From Diploscapter coronatus (lineage: Eukaryota > Nematoda > Chromadorea > Rhabditida > Rhabditidae), in contig OZ038422.1 of the NCBI GenBank assembly GCA_964036155.1, forward strand, positions 7,835,201 to 7,899,200: a stretch of DNA of 64,000 nt, written 5' to 3'. The translations under genes and the position numbers were made by a program. Under the pieces are notes generated by a model, which saw nothing but the letters and a program-made list of their open reading frames with translations, had not been told where the DNA came from and did not search any database. Shown here piece after piece: positions 35,934-49,060 of the stretch; the first letter of the stretch is position 1, and each line of letters opens with the position of its first letter.

Positions 35934-36827
35934 TTTCTGAAGATAAAAAATGCCAAAAAATGAAATACTGAAGGGGAACAAATAACGAGGAAAGATAAAG
36001 TAGCCGAAATGGATGATAATAGTCACGACTAGGTAGATTTTTGCAGGATGAAGACGTAGCAAAGCGACTTGAATAGAAAAGATGGACAACAGAATAGTCA
36101 TACTCGAAGAGAAGTAAAATAAGCGACAAAGCAGAAGACATAAAGGAAAAATTCAGAATAATGAATGAAAGCAATATGAAAAAAGATATGGAAAAAAATC
36201 ACGAAAATAAGAAATGAAATAAATCCCGCCGATTTTACGCCAATATTGAGCCGTTAAAGTCTTGTAAAATTGTCAACCGTTATCTAATTCCAAATAAAGA
36301 ATGGCAGGGTATGGACGTATTTCTGTTAAGGAATGGCCTGGTCACTCAATGCAGTAGAAAGGAATAAAGTGGCGCTAATCGCGTGCATGCGTCGCTCTGC
36401 ATTCCTCTATTTATTCCCTCTCCCATTCTCCAACACTATTTCTCCTTCCTCTACCCCGGCCAAAGCGCGCTAATATCGATTCGTTCTTTTCTTTTCCAAC
36501 AAAAATCGCACAAAGATTTTGTCGCATTTCGGGAAAATTTCGCTATTTGCTATGAAAAAAATTGAATTTTGTAAAAAAAATGATAGAAAATATGAGAAAA
36601 TCTAGTTTTTATTATTTAGTCTGATGAAAAATTACCAATGCTTTCTTTTCCTTGAAGGGAGATTTTGGCGATGTAATTTAGGACAGTATATTGAAAAGAA
36701 TACGAATTTGCATTTCGATAAATTCTGGATAAAAGACTACTGACGCAAGTTTTGCGGCAATGCAACTGCATTTTAGAAATGAGGAAAGATTAAGCATATC
36801 GTGAATATTGTAAGTAAAATAAATAAA
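35934..36827. other. Intergenic, no gene seen
   Basis: Spacer between two minus-strand genes, A/G-rich on its left and pyrimidine-rich around 36380-36510. Confidence 0.5.
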
Positions 36828-37326
36828 TTAATTAATGAAAGAGACATATCGCCGATAGAAGACGAAGGCGAAATACGCAGAGAAGCCGATGGCAGAGATG
36901 ATGAGCAGAACCGTTAGCAGGAATATCATAATTACCAACCCTAGAATGATAAGATAATTTTCGGAGAAAGATTTTATGTTGGACTGAAACGAATTGTAAG
37001 ATCACTGGAAAATAAACCCATCGTCAATTTGTAAAGTTCATTTGTGTCAAGATTATGATCTCCAAAGAAAACATTGTGCGTGATCGGTTCAACTTTTCAA
37101 AGTTGTGATCACATAGAAATTGAAATTGAGCTGGAAATTCTATACCTGCAGTAAAAAGTTGGCACAACTTTATCGAACTTTCTTCAGTTATTGTGAAAAA
37201 TGATAAAACACCACTCAAATTAGGAAGGCAATTTCCGACTCTCTCGAAGGCACAGGACACGTTTTGTCTGGGAGCAATGCCCTGATCGACTCGGTTCGAA
37301 CGAGATTTCATCGTATCACTCAGGTT
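36828..37326 (-). CDS. Single-pass membrane protein, 5' end missing
   Basis: Two minus-strand exons join in phase: 37146-37326 and 36828-36940 (TAA), giving 97 residues. The first begins at an acceptor (tttttcctgttcag), so at least one upstream exon with the start codon is missing from my model. The visible part is an ectodomain with N-glycosylation sites (NLS, NVS) and three cysteines (SCAFERVGNCLPNLSG, KLCQLF). One membrane segment follows (LVIMIFLLTVLLIISAIGF), with a short tail FYRRYVSFIN. This is a type I membrane layout. I do not recognise the family. Confidence 0.55.
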
Positions 37327-37960
37327 CTGAACAGGAAAAATTAGAATTGTCAAGAAATCTTTAATAGACTATAAAATGCACTGGGACAGTCACTCTACTG
37401 ATCGGACTAATCTGAACCTAGACGAGTCGAGTAATGGGGGAAATGTCAAAAAAAAACAAAAATCGCAAATCAGCAAAATGCAAATTGCGTAAATGGCACA
37501 TTTTCAAATGCTTTTCTCGATTTCGCATTCTCACCAAAGGTGGAGTTCAGCGTGACAAATAGCCAGAGGGCTTTTTATCCCTATTTTCTTTCATTTTCGG
37601 TCTTCCATCGGAAGTGGGTGCCAATTTTTTGTGATTTGTTCACGGAATTTCCTTTATCACATACTGTTGCCGTATTTCAAAACTAGAACAAACGGTCGAA
37701 AGGTTTTTCTATTATCTAATAAAGAAAAAGTCGACAAATTCAAGTTAAAACTTTTTTTTTTTTTTTTTTAAATTGATTTTTAAAAATCCTCATTTCTGTT
37801 CAAGCTTTCTGTCTCCCCCCATCCTCTCTTCTCTTCATCCTGTGTTTATCTGTCCTTCCTTTCAAATGCCCGCCAAGCTGCTCGTTTCAAATTCATTTTT
37901 AATTCGCATTTTTAAAAATGTTTTTGCTCCATTTGAATTTCGAATTTTTCAAATTAGGAG
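37327..37960. other. Divergent promoter gap
   Basis: It should hold the missing 5' exon of the membrane-protein gene (-) and the promoter of the coiled-coil gene (+). A long T run lies around 37750-37768. Confidence 0.4.
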
Positions 37961-39969
37961 ATGGACATCGATCCAGCGCCAGCGCCTGCAGGGCATCAGT
38001 CAGAAGACGCGAATGCGAACAGCCGAGTGAAGAAGTCGAGAAGAATGTCCACGGGACGCAGATCTTCCATTCGACTCACCACTCCAATGGGACAAAATAA
38101 ACAGGTCGGTTTTTATAAAACAAAAAGTAACGGTATTGAAAGGCGTCTACCTTTTTCGTGATTATAAAAAATTCATCGTTTCGAGTATTTGCATGTTTAT
38201 AATTTTTGAAATGCTCTGCTAAAAATGACGCTGCGCACTCAAAATGTACAAGAAATCGAACAATTTTCAACTATCAACAAGATATTTTTCTTGGAGGAAA
38301 TAGAACTACGAAAAATTTTATGCCAAATCGTTGCTAAACCTTATAATTGTAAAAAAAATCAAAAGAAACACTCATTTCAGGACGTGCTGACGCTCAACCC
38401 ACCGCAGGCTAGTCGTTCGTCCAATACTCAGGTAATATTTTTTCATCATTTTCACTGTTAAACATTATTTTGTTTAATTTATACTACATTTTGCAATTCC
38501 AGACTCGTATTCTGCAGCAGTACCTACAAAACATCGCGGATTACGGGGCCGATCTCGAAAAAGAGCGAGTGTTTTGGCTCGAGCACTCTGCCCGTCAGAG
38601 GAATCGAATGAAAGCTGCTCACAAGTCAGTCATTTTTGTTTCAAGAAAATAATAATTTCAATCTGATGATGGCATTTTTTACGGAAAATATTAGTTTTCC
38701 ATTGTGAGCGAAGGCGTTTTCTTCAAGATTGAGAATAATTAGTGAATTTTTAGAATTCCGAAATTCACTCATTTGAGTTGTTTCTTCATGACAATTATCT
38801 GTAAATTTTTGAGTAATTCAATAGGATGATACAATCTATTCTGTTTTCATGAAAGGAAATTTTGCAGTCGAATTGTGATCGGAAAAGTGGAGGATCCGTA
38901 TGCGCGTCAACGAGCGAAGGAGGAAGTGCTGGAGGAAATGTCGAGGACGGCGCCAAGACTCACACTCAATCGACTCCTCAACTCCTACTATGGAATCTAT
39001 GGGGAGCATCGCGAACATAGGGTACATTTATTTGAATTAAAGGGATACAAAAATTATTACCTCTTCATGCAGGTTCTCGTATGTTTCAAATTTAATATAT
39101 CCATTTTTTGAATAACGAATTACTTAATGAAAATGAACAAATAACGAATTTTTCACACACGAGCAGAAATTAACTAGTCTGTGTTCCACACTACTTCGAT
39201 TACGGAATTTTTCGACTATTATCACTGGAAGTTATGTTGAGGAATGCACAAATCTGCAATGCATACTTCCTCATTTTGCTTGTGCAGAAAACGCGTTATT
39301 TTTCATTTTCATCGAATAGTTGTATTTGGCAGTATTGATAATTGAAAAAAAAATCTATTAATTTTTTCCCATTTTGAGGAGCGAGAAGTGAAGCAACTCG
39401 AAGAAGACGTCTGCAAACTGCAACAAATGGCCACAGCTGAGGTCTTCTATTTATTTATCTTATCATTTCAAAATTATATTGATTCAGTTGCGAGGAACGG
39501 AGATTCTGCGAGACGCGATCGATGTGTTGGAGCAGCGATCCAGAGACATCAAAATCAAGGAGGTGGGATTTGAATTTGTTTATATTTGATGACATTTGAA
39601 TTTTGAAATCAGAACTTTTGCCATTTCATTTTTGTCATTTTCCAGCAGCATGAATTAGAAAAGGACAGACAATTGATCGTGGTACTGGAAAAGAACTTTT
39701 CAATTTTAGTTCTATTAGTTTAAAAAATTATCTCCCACGAATTTTCAAAAATCGAATGCCAAATTCAGATATCAAAATTGTCTCGTCTCGGTTAAATGTT
39801 TTTGAGAAAATCGAAAAAATTAAAGATTTCTTTAAAACCGATCAAACTTATTTCAACTGATTTTCAGAGAGCCCTGCTGCAGGAATTGGACGATCACTAC
39901 GCATCGTGCAGCGCGTTTTCTCTCAAACCGCCCGCCGGATTCCTGCCCTCTCTCGCTGTTTACCTCTGA
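37961..39969 (+). CDS. Coiled-coil protein with basic serine-rich N-terminus, 248 aa
   Basis: Eight exons in phase: 37961-38104, 38381-38431, 38503-38624, 38868-39021, 39379-39441, 39488-39562, 39646-39681 and 39868-39969. The ATG lies three bases after an acceptor (tttttcaaattag). The first 48 residues are basic and low-complexity with two Arg-Arg-x-Ser kinase-type sites (RRMS, RRSS). Residues about 66-240 are helical and charged (LQQYLQNIADYGADLEKERV, EVKQLEEDVCKLQQ, LRDAIDVLEQRSRDIKIKE). It has no signal peptide. An unstructured N-terminus with Aurora/PKA-type sites before a coiled coil recalls kinetochore subunits such as DSN1, but I cannot show homology. Confidence 0.7.
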
Positions 39970-42183
39970 GTCTCTGATTCTCACATCGACAGTTCCAAAA
40001 GACAAACCACATCTCTGGTACAATTTCGCTTCTTTCCTTAAAAGTGAAAGCTCAAACAAACTTGCAAAATAGCTGATAAAAGAATGAATCTAAAACTTCT
40101 TCTAAATAGATGAAAAATATAATTAGTTTCATTCTTCTCGATCAGTTACATTGAAAACTACCCCTTTTAAAGCCAATTAAATTCGATTTAGTGATCAAAA
40201 TTGATAGAAATATTTCCGAGCCAGTATTTTTTCCCGTTTCAATTGCTCTTTTGAAAGTTGCTTATTTTCGAAGAAAAAAGCAAATTATGAATCGTATTCT
40301 TTCTAACATGATTCCTAAACTTTCCAAAAAATCATTCAAATTTTGAATACGATACTTTTTTCTAATTTAGCGCTTCTAGCAATTTTTTTCCTAAAACTAG
40401 GTTTGAACATCAAGAATGGAACTAAAATGCGTTTTAGCGTCGTAATAAAACGAAAATAACATGATAAAAAAATTTTATCATGATGATAATTTTTCCTAAA
40501 AGTATCATAATGTTAAAATGTATTTGAGCTCTCCACCGCACCTTACATCAGCATCTCTCATTTTATTATTCCGAACAAACGAATCGTTCCCTTTACCAGA
40601 ATTCTATTACTCATTTCTTTAGTTATCGTAGAATGTACATCTTGGCATCTCGTAAACTGCGTCCACGTTGTCCTTCATCTATTTGCAAACTTCATCCAAC
40701 CATGAAACTAGGTTAGGGTTGAGTATGGCCGGTGGGTTAAACTGTCGAAACTCCATACTCAATGAGCTGATGATATGCAAGCAACATAGAGGCTTCCTAA
40801 CCCTACCTCTACCCTTATTACAGTAGTGGATGAAGTTTACACAAATCCGTATACCTTTTTCAATTATTCATGAATTTTTATGTACATTTTTTCGTTTCGG
40901 TGTCATTTGAAGCTGACTTCTTATGAATTGTTTTTCTCTACCTGCGAAAGGATAAATCATCGCGAATATTGTCGTTTTATCGCTGATTCAATGATTCGAC
41001 AGAATGTTAGTGAAGTTGCTGCTTTCGCCAATTCTTTCACTAGAAGGTGGAAATATACGAAAATGCACTGGTGAAATCGGCGACAGACACGATAGAGCTC
41101 AAGTAGATGACAAAATTATCCCGAACTTGTCCTGCTCGCGAGCAATAACCATTTTACAATTTCGTGAACGAACAGCATAGGGCCGCACGTCAAATGAACA
41201 AGGATAGCAGTGACGAATGAAATTCGTGTGATTCAAAGAGCCAAAATGATGTATGCAAATTTCAAAGAGCCAAATGCGTATTCACAATGCCAGTTTGTTT
41301 TCACCTAATTGCATGGATAAAATGGGTCAAAGGAATTTTAATGGTTCGCTCATCTAAGTATCGATATGGTTTTTTACCCTCAAATAATAGCTTCGAAAAT
41401 GCGTTGGCGGGCCCTAGGTATAACGCGTTTTTAACGAAAACGAAATGGGAACATACTTTTCGAGCAATTTGTAGAACGAAAATAAAAATTTCCAAACCGC
41501 TCGTCTCTGATCGTGAGATTGCAAATGAGAGGAAAGAGAAGAGGACGTATCCAAAGTTAGTATCTCCGCATGCAGCGATAATTTTGCGCTTTCAAGGATG
41601 AGACCATTTGGAATGAAAAAGGAGATTTCTGTATTGTTGATGCCGAAATCTGGGAGATGTGCAAAGTGATTCACAATTATTTTTAGTGGTTAGAAAATCA
41701 GGAAATCGAGAAATAGCACGCGAAAAGGAGAGACTGGGCTAAAATCATTATTTCTCCTTTCATTTTCGATCTTCCAAATTTAGGCATCAACAATATGCAA
41801 TTTAATTTGAGGATCCATATAATCATATCTAGCACACTAGTTAGAAAGCTGATCTTCATTGGATGATTCCATTTGGTATGATTTAATATTTTTAAAAATA
41901 TTAGATGTGGAATTTGGAAAAATAATTGTTAAAAGCTGGCCTTATTGTACTTTGTAATTTAATTGAATGTTTCTAATAAATTTAATACGGTATCTCACGT
42001 GCAAATCATTTATTTTGGAATTGCAAGTGAACTTTATGATGCTCAACACTCTCGGGTGAGAGGTTCGAAGCAGAAGACAAAGATACGAAAAGAAGAAAAA
42101 ATGAAGCGAGACTGGAGAGAATGGATGGTGGAAAGATGTTAGTTTTTGGATGCTCGTCTCCAGTTCGGTCCAAGGACCACCGC
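39970..42183. other. Intergenic, mostly featureless, one foldback element
   Basis: It lies between the coiled-coil gene (+) and the collagen 3' end (-). Apart from the element at 40687-40838 I see no structure. TTTATT at 42009-42014 is a candidate minus-strand AATAAA for the collagen. Confidence 0.5.
40687..40838. mobile_element. Foldback MITE-like element, about 150 bp
   Basis: Outer arms AAACTTCATCCA (40687) and TGGATGAAGTTT (ending 40838) are perfect inverses. Inner segments GGTTAGGGTT plus GAGTATGG pair with CCATACTC and TCCTAACCCT. Confidence 0.68.
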
Positions 42184-44929
42184 TTAGTGCTTCTTGTATC
42201 TCTTGGCCTGGAAGTAGCTGGATCTTGCTGGGCAGGGGCAGTAAGCCGAGTCTGGTCCTGGGATTCCTCTGCAATTATCAGTCATTTTTCCCAATTATAA
42301 GCAATATTGAAATCTTCTTACGGCTGTCCTGGGCTTCCTGGCAGACCATCTCCTCCTGGTCTGAATGAACAACAATTATTAGTCAAAGGCCAAGTTTTGA
42401 AAATCTACCTTCCGGGGTTTCCTGCAACCGAGTCATTCATAGCGATTTTAACCGATCAAGATCGTGATTAAATGTGAGATTTCAGATTCAATTTGACCAA
42501 AAACCCCCATTCAATGACAATCTTCGATAGGCAGTAAATAGCTGTGAATTCGATACCTGGGTTTCCTGGGGCTCCAGCGGGTCCCTAAATTAATTAAATA
42601 ACGATCAGATTAGGCATTAATTCGACTCACGGGGTGTCCGTCGCCTCCTTAAATTATTTCATAATCAATTTAAGCCTCTGGATAATTTAACGCTGGGTTT
42701 TACGCCCAGAATTAACATTAATCCTAGGGTTAAATCGTTTATGAATCGCGAACCTGGGGCTCCTGGGTTTCCGTTGCTTCCTGGCTGTCCCTATAATAAT
42801 TTAGAGGTGAGTTAGCTATTCAGTGAATTATTTAAATAGAACATACGGGCTGTCCTGGGGCTCTAAAATTTCATTAATTATGGTATGTTTTTGAGCTATG
42901 AATGATTTACCCAGCTCTTCCTGGTCTTCCAGTTCCACGAGTTCCGCTCTTTCCTGCGAGTCCGGCTGGAAATCAAATTATATGCATCATTGGATCGGAT
43001 GATCTTAATTTTAGAACTTACGGTGTCCGGGTTGTCCCTAGATCAGTTGAATTTTTTATACATAATTCACGTATTATCATCAATGATAATTATTGCAGTT
43101 ATCAAGAGTAATTTATGAGGCACTAAATTATCTTGAAACGCAATAATGATATCACCGATGATATGCAAATTATTTATAAAGCATTTCCATACTGGGCTTC
43201 CTGGTCTTCCAGAGTCTAAAGAATATTCAAATTAACGTACGAGTTAGACAGAAATAAACAAATGATTTAGCTTATTCAAATTCGATGGTATATTAAGGAA
43301 GGATTTGAAATGGAATTTAAGAGAGAAAAACTAATTTGTAAGATATCCCGAATTAAAGTCCTGGGGATGGTTAGATTCAGATTAAAATATCACAATAATA
43401 ATAATAATCTGAGGATCTAATGGACTAATTTTTTTAGCTAATTTCTTTCGTGTTTTGTGTCGACAAATAGAGGAAAACTCGCCTCCAGCGGGTCCTGGCT
43501 GAAATTGAATAAAATTAGAATCAAATTCGAGGATGAGTTAATCAAAATCTTACGGGTCCTGGTGGGCCGTTGTTTCCTCTGCCACCTGGCTGTCCTGGGG
43601 CCTTAAGTTAAATTAACATAACCTCTGAAATGTATGGCTTCAGCTTACTCCAGGGTGTCCCTAAAAATTCAAATTTAGTGAAAATTTCGGGATCGAGATT
43701 AGCTTACAGCAGGTCCCATGTTTCCATCGGGTCCAGGACTTAAATCATTTGTTGATTAGATGTTGGTCAGAGAAGTAAAAAAAAATAGGGAACTTACGGT
43801 CCTGGTGGTCTGAAATTAAATGGATTAGTCGTTCAAAATGAAAATTCGAATGAAAAAGCAATATTAAACGTCATATTTGGCTTGAAAATAGTGCTATTGA
43901 TTTATATTATTTTATCAAATGGTGCCGATATGCATCACATTATACGCCTCATTATTGGATACTTTGATCTTTTTTCTTACTTTCAGATACTAAATTTTTC
44001 AAGCCAAATAACTGAGATATTGAGAAAAACTTACCCTCTTGGGCATCTCTGGCAGTCGTTGGGTGGAGCTGGGCAAGAGATGGGTGGATAGACGTGGTGG
44101 TTGTCGGCTCCAGGCTGTCCAGGGGGTCCCTATTTTCGGTTCATTCAAATATAATTCACAGGAACATATCACCAGTGAATATTATGCGCTTTTTTCAGGA
44201 TATAATATGTAAGTTATTCCGAAGAAAAAAACATAATAACATCACTGATAATAATATGTAAATCATATATGAAAATAATTCTCACAGGATTTCCGGGCTG
44301 TCCAGCTGAAATGGTATATGATTAACTATTGTAGGCAGTGAAGATTGCGATACGTGAATGATTGGACATCGCATTTGCTCTTTTTCACAACTCTCGCATA
44401 TCTTCTGATAATTCTATTGTGTAAAATGGCTATTAGCACCGTCAATGTATGTTAAATTTTCAGATTAAATATCGCTCTCTTCTCAACTCCTCCATTTCTT
44501 TAGGGGATTTTAAGAATCAAAAAGTCAAACTTACGAGGTCCAGGGGGTCCAGGTGGTCCTCTGAAATTGAATAAATTATTATTTTTCATCATAACAATTA
44601 GAACAAGATACTAACGGTGGGCAGTGGGCGACTGGTGGAGTGCACTGGCACCAAGATGGGAGTCCGCCGTAGGACTGACGCTTCTGACGGAAGACCGAGG
44701 CGAATGGGTTCTCTCTGGGCTTGGATGGAGGGGTGACCAGGACTTGGATGTCCATCATGTCAGCCCAGGCAGTGTCGGTCTCCACACGGAACACGTTGAC
44801 GGAGTCGATGACCTCGTCGTGGACGTCATTGATCTCCCTGTAGATCGTCGGGATGACGATCATGCAGGTGATCACGGCGATCAGCGAGCAAGTGGAGGCG
44901 ATCCCCACGAGGAGCTTCTCTTCGAACAT
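42184..44929 (-). CDS. Cuticle collagen split into 19 exons
   Basis: Minus-strand exons in phase: 44616-44929, 44535-44560, 44286-44305, 44035-44129, 43798-43809, 43708-43738, 43649-43660, 43554-43601, 43483-43498, 43193-43215, 43022-43037, 42911-42965, 42847-42862, 42754-42790, 42631-42647, 42557-42584, 42409-42421, 42322-42360 and 42184-42268, giving 300 residues. The N-terminus has a membrane-like leader ([20 protein letters not shown]), a conserved nematode non-collagenous block and a subtilisin-type cleavage site RQKR (81-84). Gly-X-Y repeats run from about residue 104, broken by a cysteine-bearing insert ([12 protein letters not shown]). It ends in the typical [12 protein letters not shown]. 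The product would be secreted by hypodermis and cross-linked into cuticle. The ATG follows a tttacag acceptor by one base. Confidence 0.92.
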
Positions 44930-47751
44930 CCTGTAAAGGAAATCAATAAGTAAAATGAAGTTAATTAGAATAGAACAAAATGCATGCGAATAGATACCGC
45001 AAGTCCTAAAATAAAAGTCCATGGAATTCAGTTTTTCGAAAAAAAATTGAAATTTTCAAACTGTCGTGTTTTATCATATGATATTGGTAGAAACTTAACT
45101 TCGGAAGTAAATATGATCTAAATACTCTAAAGAATGCATAAATAAATTCTCAATAATATGATTTGAGTTGAGTCATGGGCAGTTTTGACAGCTTTAGTCG
45201 CGGACCTATATTTTAGAGGCTTGGATTTTAGACTTTGCGGTAAGTGTGAATGATGAGAGAAGAGAATGAAAAAATACGATTAGTGAATATGAATTAAAAA
45301 AGACCATAAGATGAATCTTTCAAAACATTTAGATAGAACTATTGCCTTGCTCTAAATATTTTGCTATTTCAGCTAATGGGTAAATTTGGTTAACTGATTT
45401 AAGGGATAAAGTAGTTCAATTTTAGATGAGCTTAATTTAAAATTTGAAATGAAGATCAAGTCTCTTAAGTCGAAATGAAGGAGGAAGAGGCGATGTGACT
45501 CGAGAACATGAAAGACGAGATCACTAGGGCCTTTTATATGAAGTAAGGTGTGGCAGGGAACTGTAACGGGAAGGCAAGAAAGGAAAAGAAGCAGAAGGAG
45601 GCGCGCAAGCAGTGAAAAGCTCCTCCCATTTCTTCGCGTTTCGAAGCCCCCTCTCCCCTTTTTCTCTGTATTTTGCACATAAAGGAATTTGAATTGAGAG
45701 AGTAGTGAAATGAGAGAAACAAAGAATTTTCAACTGAAACGGGTGATTTGAGAGAAATTGGAAATGGCAATGCAAAAAGGTAGAGATGAGAAAATAGTAC
45801 TCCCTATTTGTGGCGCAATCGAAGCTGCTGGTGACTGACTGACTGCATTGCATCGTTCTTGTTGAGGAATAGAGAAAGAAAACCGTCTGTGATAATTCAC
45901 AACCTCTCAATTCTGTTATTCGGTGCACTCGCTAACAACTGTGGCGCGACTCCATCTTTCCATTTTGTTCTTTACTTTTTCATTTCTTTTAGTCTTGCCC
46001 TTCTCCTACCATTTTATCATTGGTTTTGCTTATCTGCGACCATTTTTCCCTATCTCACTCTTTCCCTCTTGTTTTTGCCTACTAGCAATCTGATAAAATT
46101 AACTTTTTAGGCCAAGGGAATGTCCGTTTAACCGAGAAGTAATTTTTTGTGGAACACTTTTGGAGTGCGATAAGGTGCATGTAGTCAGATATTTTAGGGA
46201 ACCAAATCGCGTGCTTTGCTCGCAACTATCAACTGTGATAATATGATTATGCTGGGTGCTAGAATTAGTGTCGTCTAATAGTCTGTGATCATGTTTGGAT
46301 AGAAAACTCGTAATTGTAATGAAGTGCTATAACGTGTCATGCATGAGGTGCAAGTGATTATCATTGATGGTTTGAAAATTGGGTGAAGTAGATTGTGAGT
46401 CGTGGACAGAAATTACAGGGGATTTAGGGTCTGAAATGCTAGATTTAAATAAGTTTAAATTGGAACATGGTATTTTTGAAGAAAAGTCGAATTCCAACTA
46501 ATTAGTGAGCAGCCCTACGCATTAGGGTGTAAATAGGTAAAATGATTACCGTTAGACAATAAAGCTTCATCTTTGATAGTTGAGGTGAACACTTCATTTC
46601 TATGCCTGTCATTTGTCTCGCTAATTAACACATTCTGTGATCATGATTTATTGTCAGTTCGTTCTGCCACAAGCATGTCTGCCTTGGAGGCATTCGATTT
46701 TGATAACGAACGTGGGACACGAAATTTGTATCTTTATTGTAATTTATAAATGATTGATGAAAGTTCAATCAATTCAAATAGTGATTGTGCTTAGGGTGTC
46801 GCTGAAGGAACTTTATATCTTCAGAGGAGGAAAAAGAAAGAACATTTTGATTCGAAATTTCCATAAATGAAAATTGAACGACCGATAATCAAGAATGAGC
46901 GAAAGCAGGGATTTATTAGAAATAGATCGTAAAATTTCTCATACTTGCTTGTGATTTTCAATTTCGTAGTTTCGTTATCAATAATGCATAAAATAGAGTG
47001 ATTTTCATTGCGAATTAGATTTTCTTGAGCTAGATTCTGTGCAGATTGAAATCGAGAGTTATGTAAATTTTGGCAGAATATGAAAATTCACATTGTTAGA
47101 AAGTCGAAAGTTTTCATATATTGTTTTTCTTCAAAATTTCTGTAGACAAATATATTCTTAGTTTGCAATCGATTCATTAATTATTCATTGACTTTTTGAA
47201 GTTTTTTATTCCCAATTTCGAGTGCTTCTTGCGGTTTTTGTTAAGTTCTCCACCGACTTTTCACTACTGAATATACATTTTCTAAATTTAGCATTCCTGC
47301 AATTATACTAATTTAGTAATGCATATTATTATGAACCGACTGTTTGAAAGCACTACGATTTTGTGAATGACATACAAAGACTCTTCTCTACTACTGTTTC
47401 ACTATGGCATTTCCGCAACAACGCACCACAGAACCATCTGTTTCTTGTACGAAGAAACTCGTTTGACCTCTGACATTCCCAGATTCCAATACCAAAGGAC
47501 AAGAGTACGATAGAGACAAATTGGTCGCTGACACTAATTATGAATTATTAGATGTTATTCAATTGAAATGGGACTAATCATGGTAGTGATTTCTATAAAA
47601 CTGCATGTGTAAAAAGTAGAAGAAATGACGTATGCATTTCTTTCGAGAAACCGCTTCAAGGTAATTGTTATTGCTTCGCTTCTTGGGTAAGGTTGAAAAG
47701 GTTCAATCATTCTTCTTTTTGTCACATTCTTCAAGCGGATTAATGCTGCTG

Positions 47752-47778
47752 CTTACTTACTTACCTACTTACTTACTG
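47752..47778. repeat. (CTTA)n microsatellite
   Basis: Six imperfect copies of CTTA in a row. Confidence 0.75.
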
Positions 47779-49030
47779 GTTTAGTTACAGTTTGTCTAGG
47801 TTTACTTTGATGCCAGACGACTATTCAAGGATTTGCTAATGTTGGCTTTCATAAAAAGCGAAAGCAGCGATGTCTTTGGTTGGGAAGCTAAAAAGATGAA
47901 TAAAATTGGAATCATGAATGGGAAATTTTTTGATTTTTTTTAATAAACTTTTAAAAGCAACTCAGATAACCTCTGGTTTGGATGTTCTTTCATGCAAATC
48001 TTGCTTATATTTCATTTCATACCGTGACTTTGCATAGACAAGATTCTTCCATCGAACTGAAAACTCATTTATTAACTAAATGTAACTAATTTTGGGAAAG
48101 GTTCGGGTCTGGAGTGGAATTTAATTTTCATAATCTGACTCATTTACATAATATGCATAGTTTTGAGCATTATCTGATGAGGTGTACCTTTTAGCATTTC
48201 ATAACTGATTTTCTTGAAATATTGCTAAAATTTGAATCTTCCAGAAATAGGAGAAAGACATAATTAGATCAATGAAATTATCATCGATATCAGATATCAC
48301 AAATTGTTCCTAACTTTTATGGCGTTTTATTCTCCGCAATTTACTTTACAGTTCACAGAAAAGAAAGTCAAGAATCTCAGAAATCATAAATTTCCAATTT
48401 CTTTTATGAAAGTCCGTTGTTTCACTTTCATTCACATTCCAATCTTTCATGCTTTGAATGTCTTGAATATGATGGTCAAGTGGATGACTGTCTTGAATAT
48501 CTGAATGAGAAAAGAAACGAGTTCGAGATGCGTACAAAGAAAAATGATTAGCTAGCATTTGTGCATAGATTATGAATGAATGCCTGAGTTGGATTTATCG
48601 TAAACCTTCTTCTTCTTCTAAAGATAATAAATAACAAAGAATCCATAGATTATCATAACTTTTTACCCTCGAATGTTGGTCTTAGTTTTTCTTTGTTTAT
48701 GCACGTAACATAAAGAGTGTAAATCAAATATGCATTAGGCAGGCTTATTTTACGAAGAAAACCGAATATTTACAGGCAACCCGAGTGATTTTGACAGAGA
48801 TAAAATCTCTAGCCTCAACTGACAAAAAAGGGTGACCTTTGACAGAACAGAATGGAAAGCAAAGCAAAGACACCTCTTTTGCATAAGTTTCATAACAAAA
48901 GTAGTAGGAGAATTGGCAATTCAATGCTATTCAGTGTTATTTCAAAGGATAAGAGCGTAAAATAGATGCTTGTCTTTACATGTTGTTGTGTAATGCGTAT
49001 GTTAGGTATTTGTCCTCGTTCGAGATAACT

Positions 49031-49060
49031 GTTCCTAATCTCTTCTCGAGAATTAGGAAC
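49031..49060. repeat. 30-bp near-palindrome
   Basis: GTTCCTAATCTC at the left end is mirrored by GAGAATTAGGAAC at the right end, apart from one extra base. Confidence 0.6.

Noticed and set aside
45524..45928. 134-codon minus-strand frame upstream of the collagen
   Set aside because: Ser/Phe/Cys-rich translation of pyrimidine-rich DNA; more likely promoter sequence.
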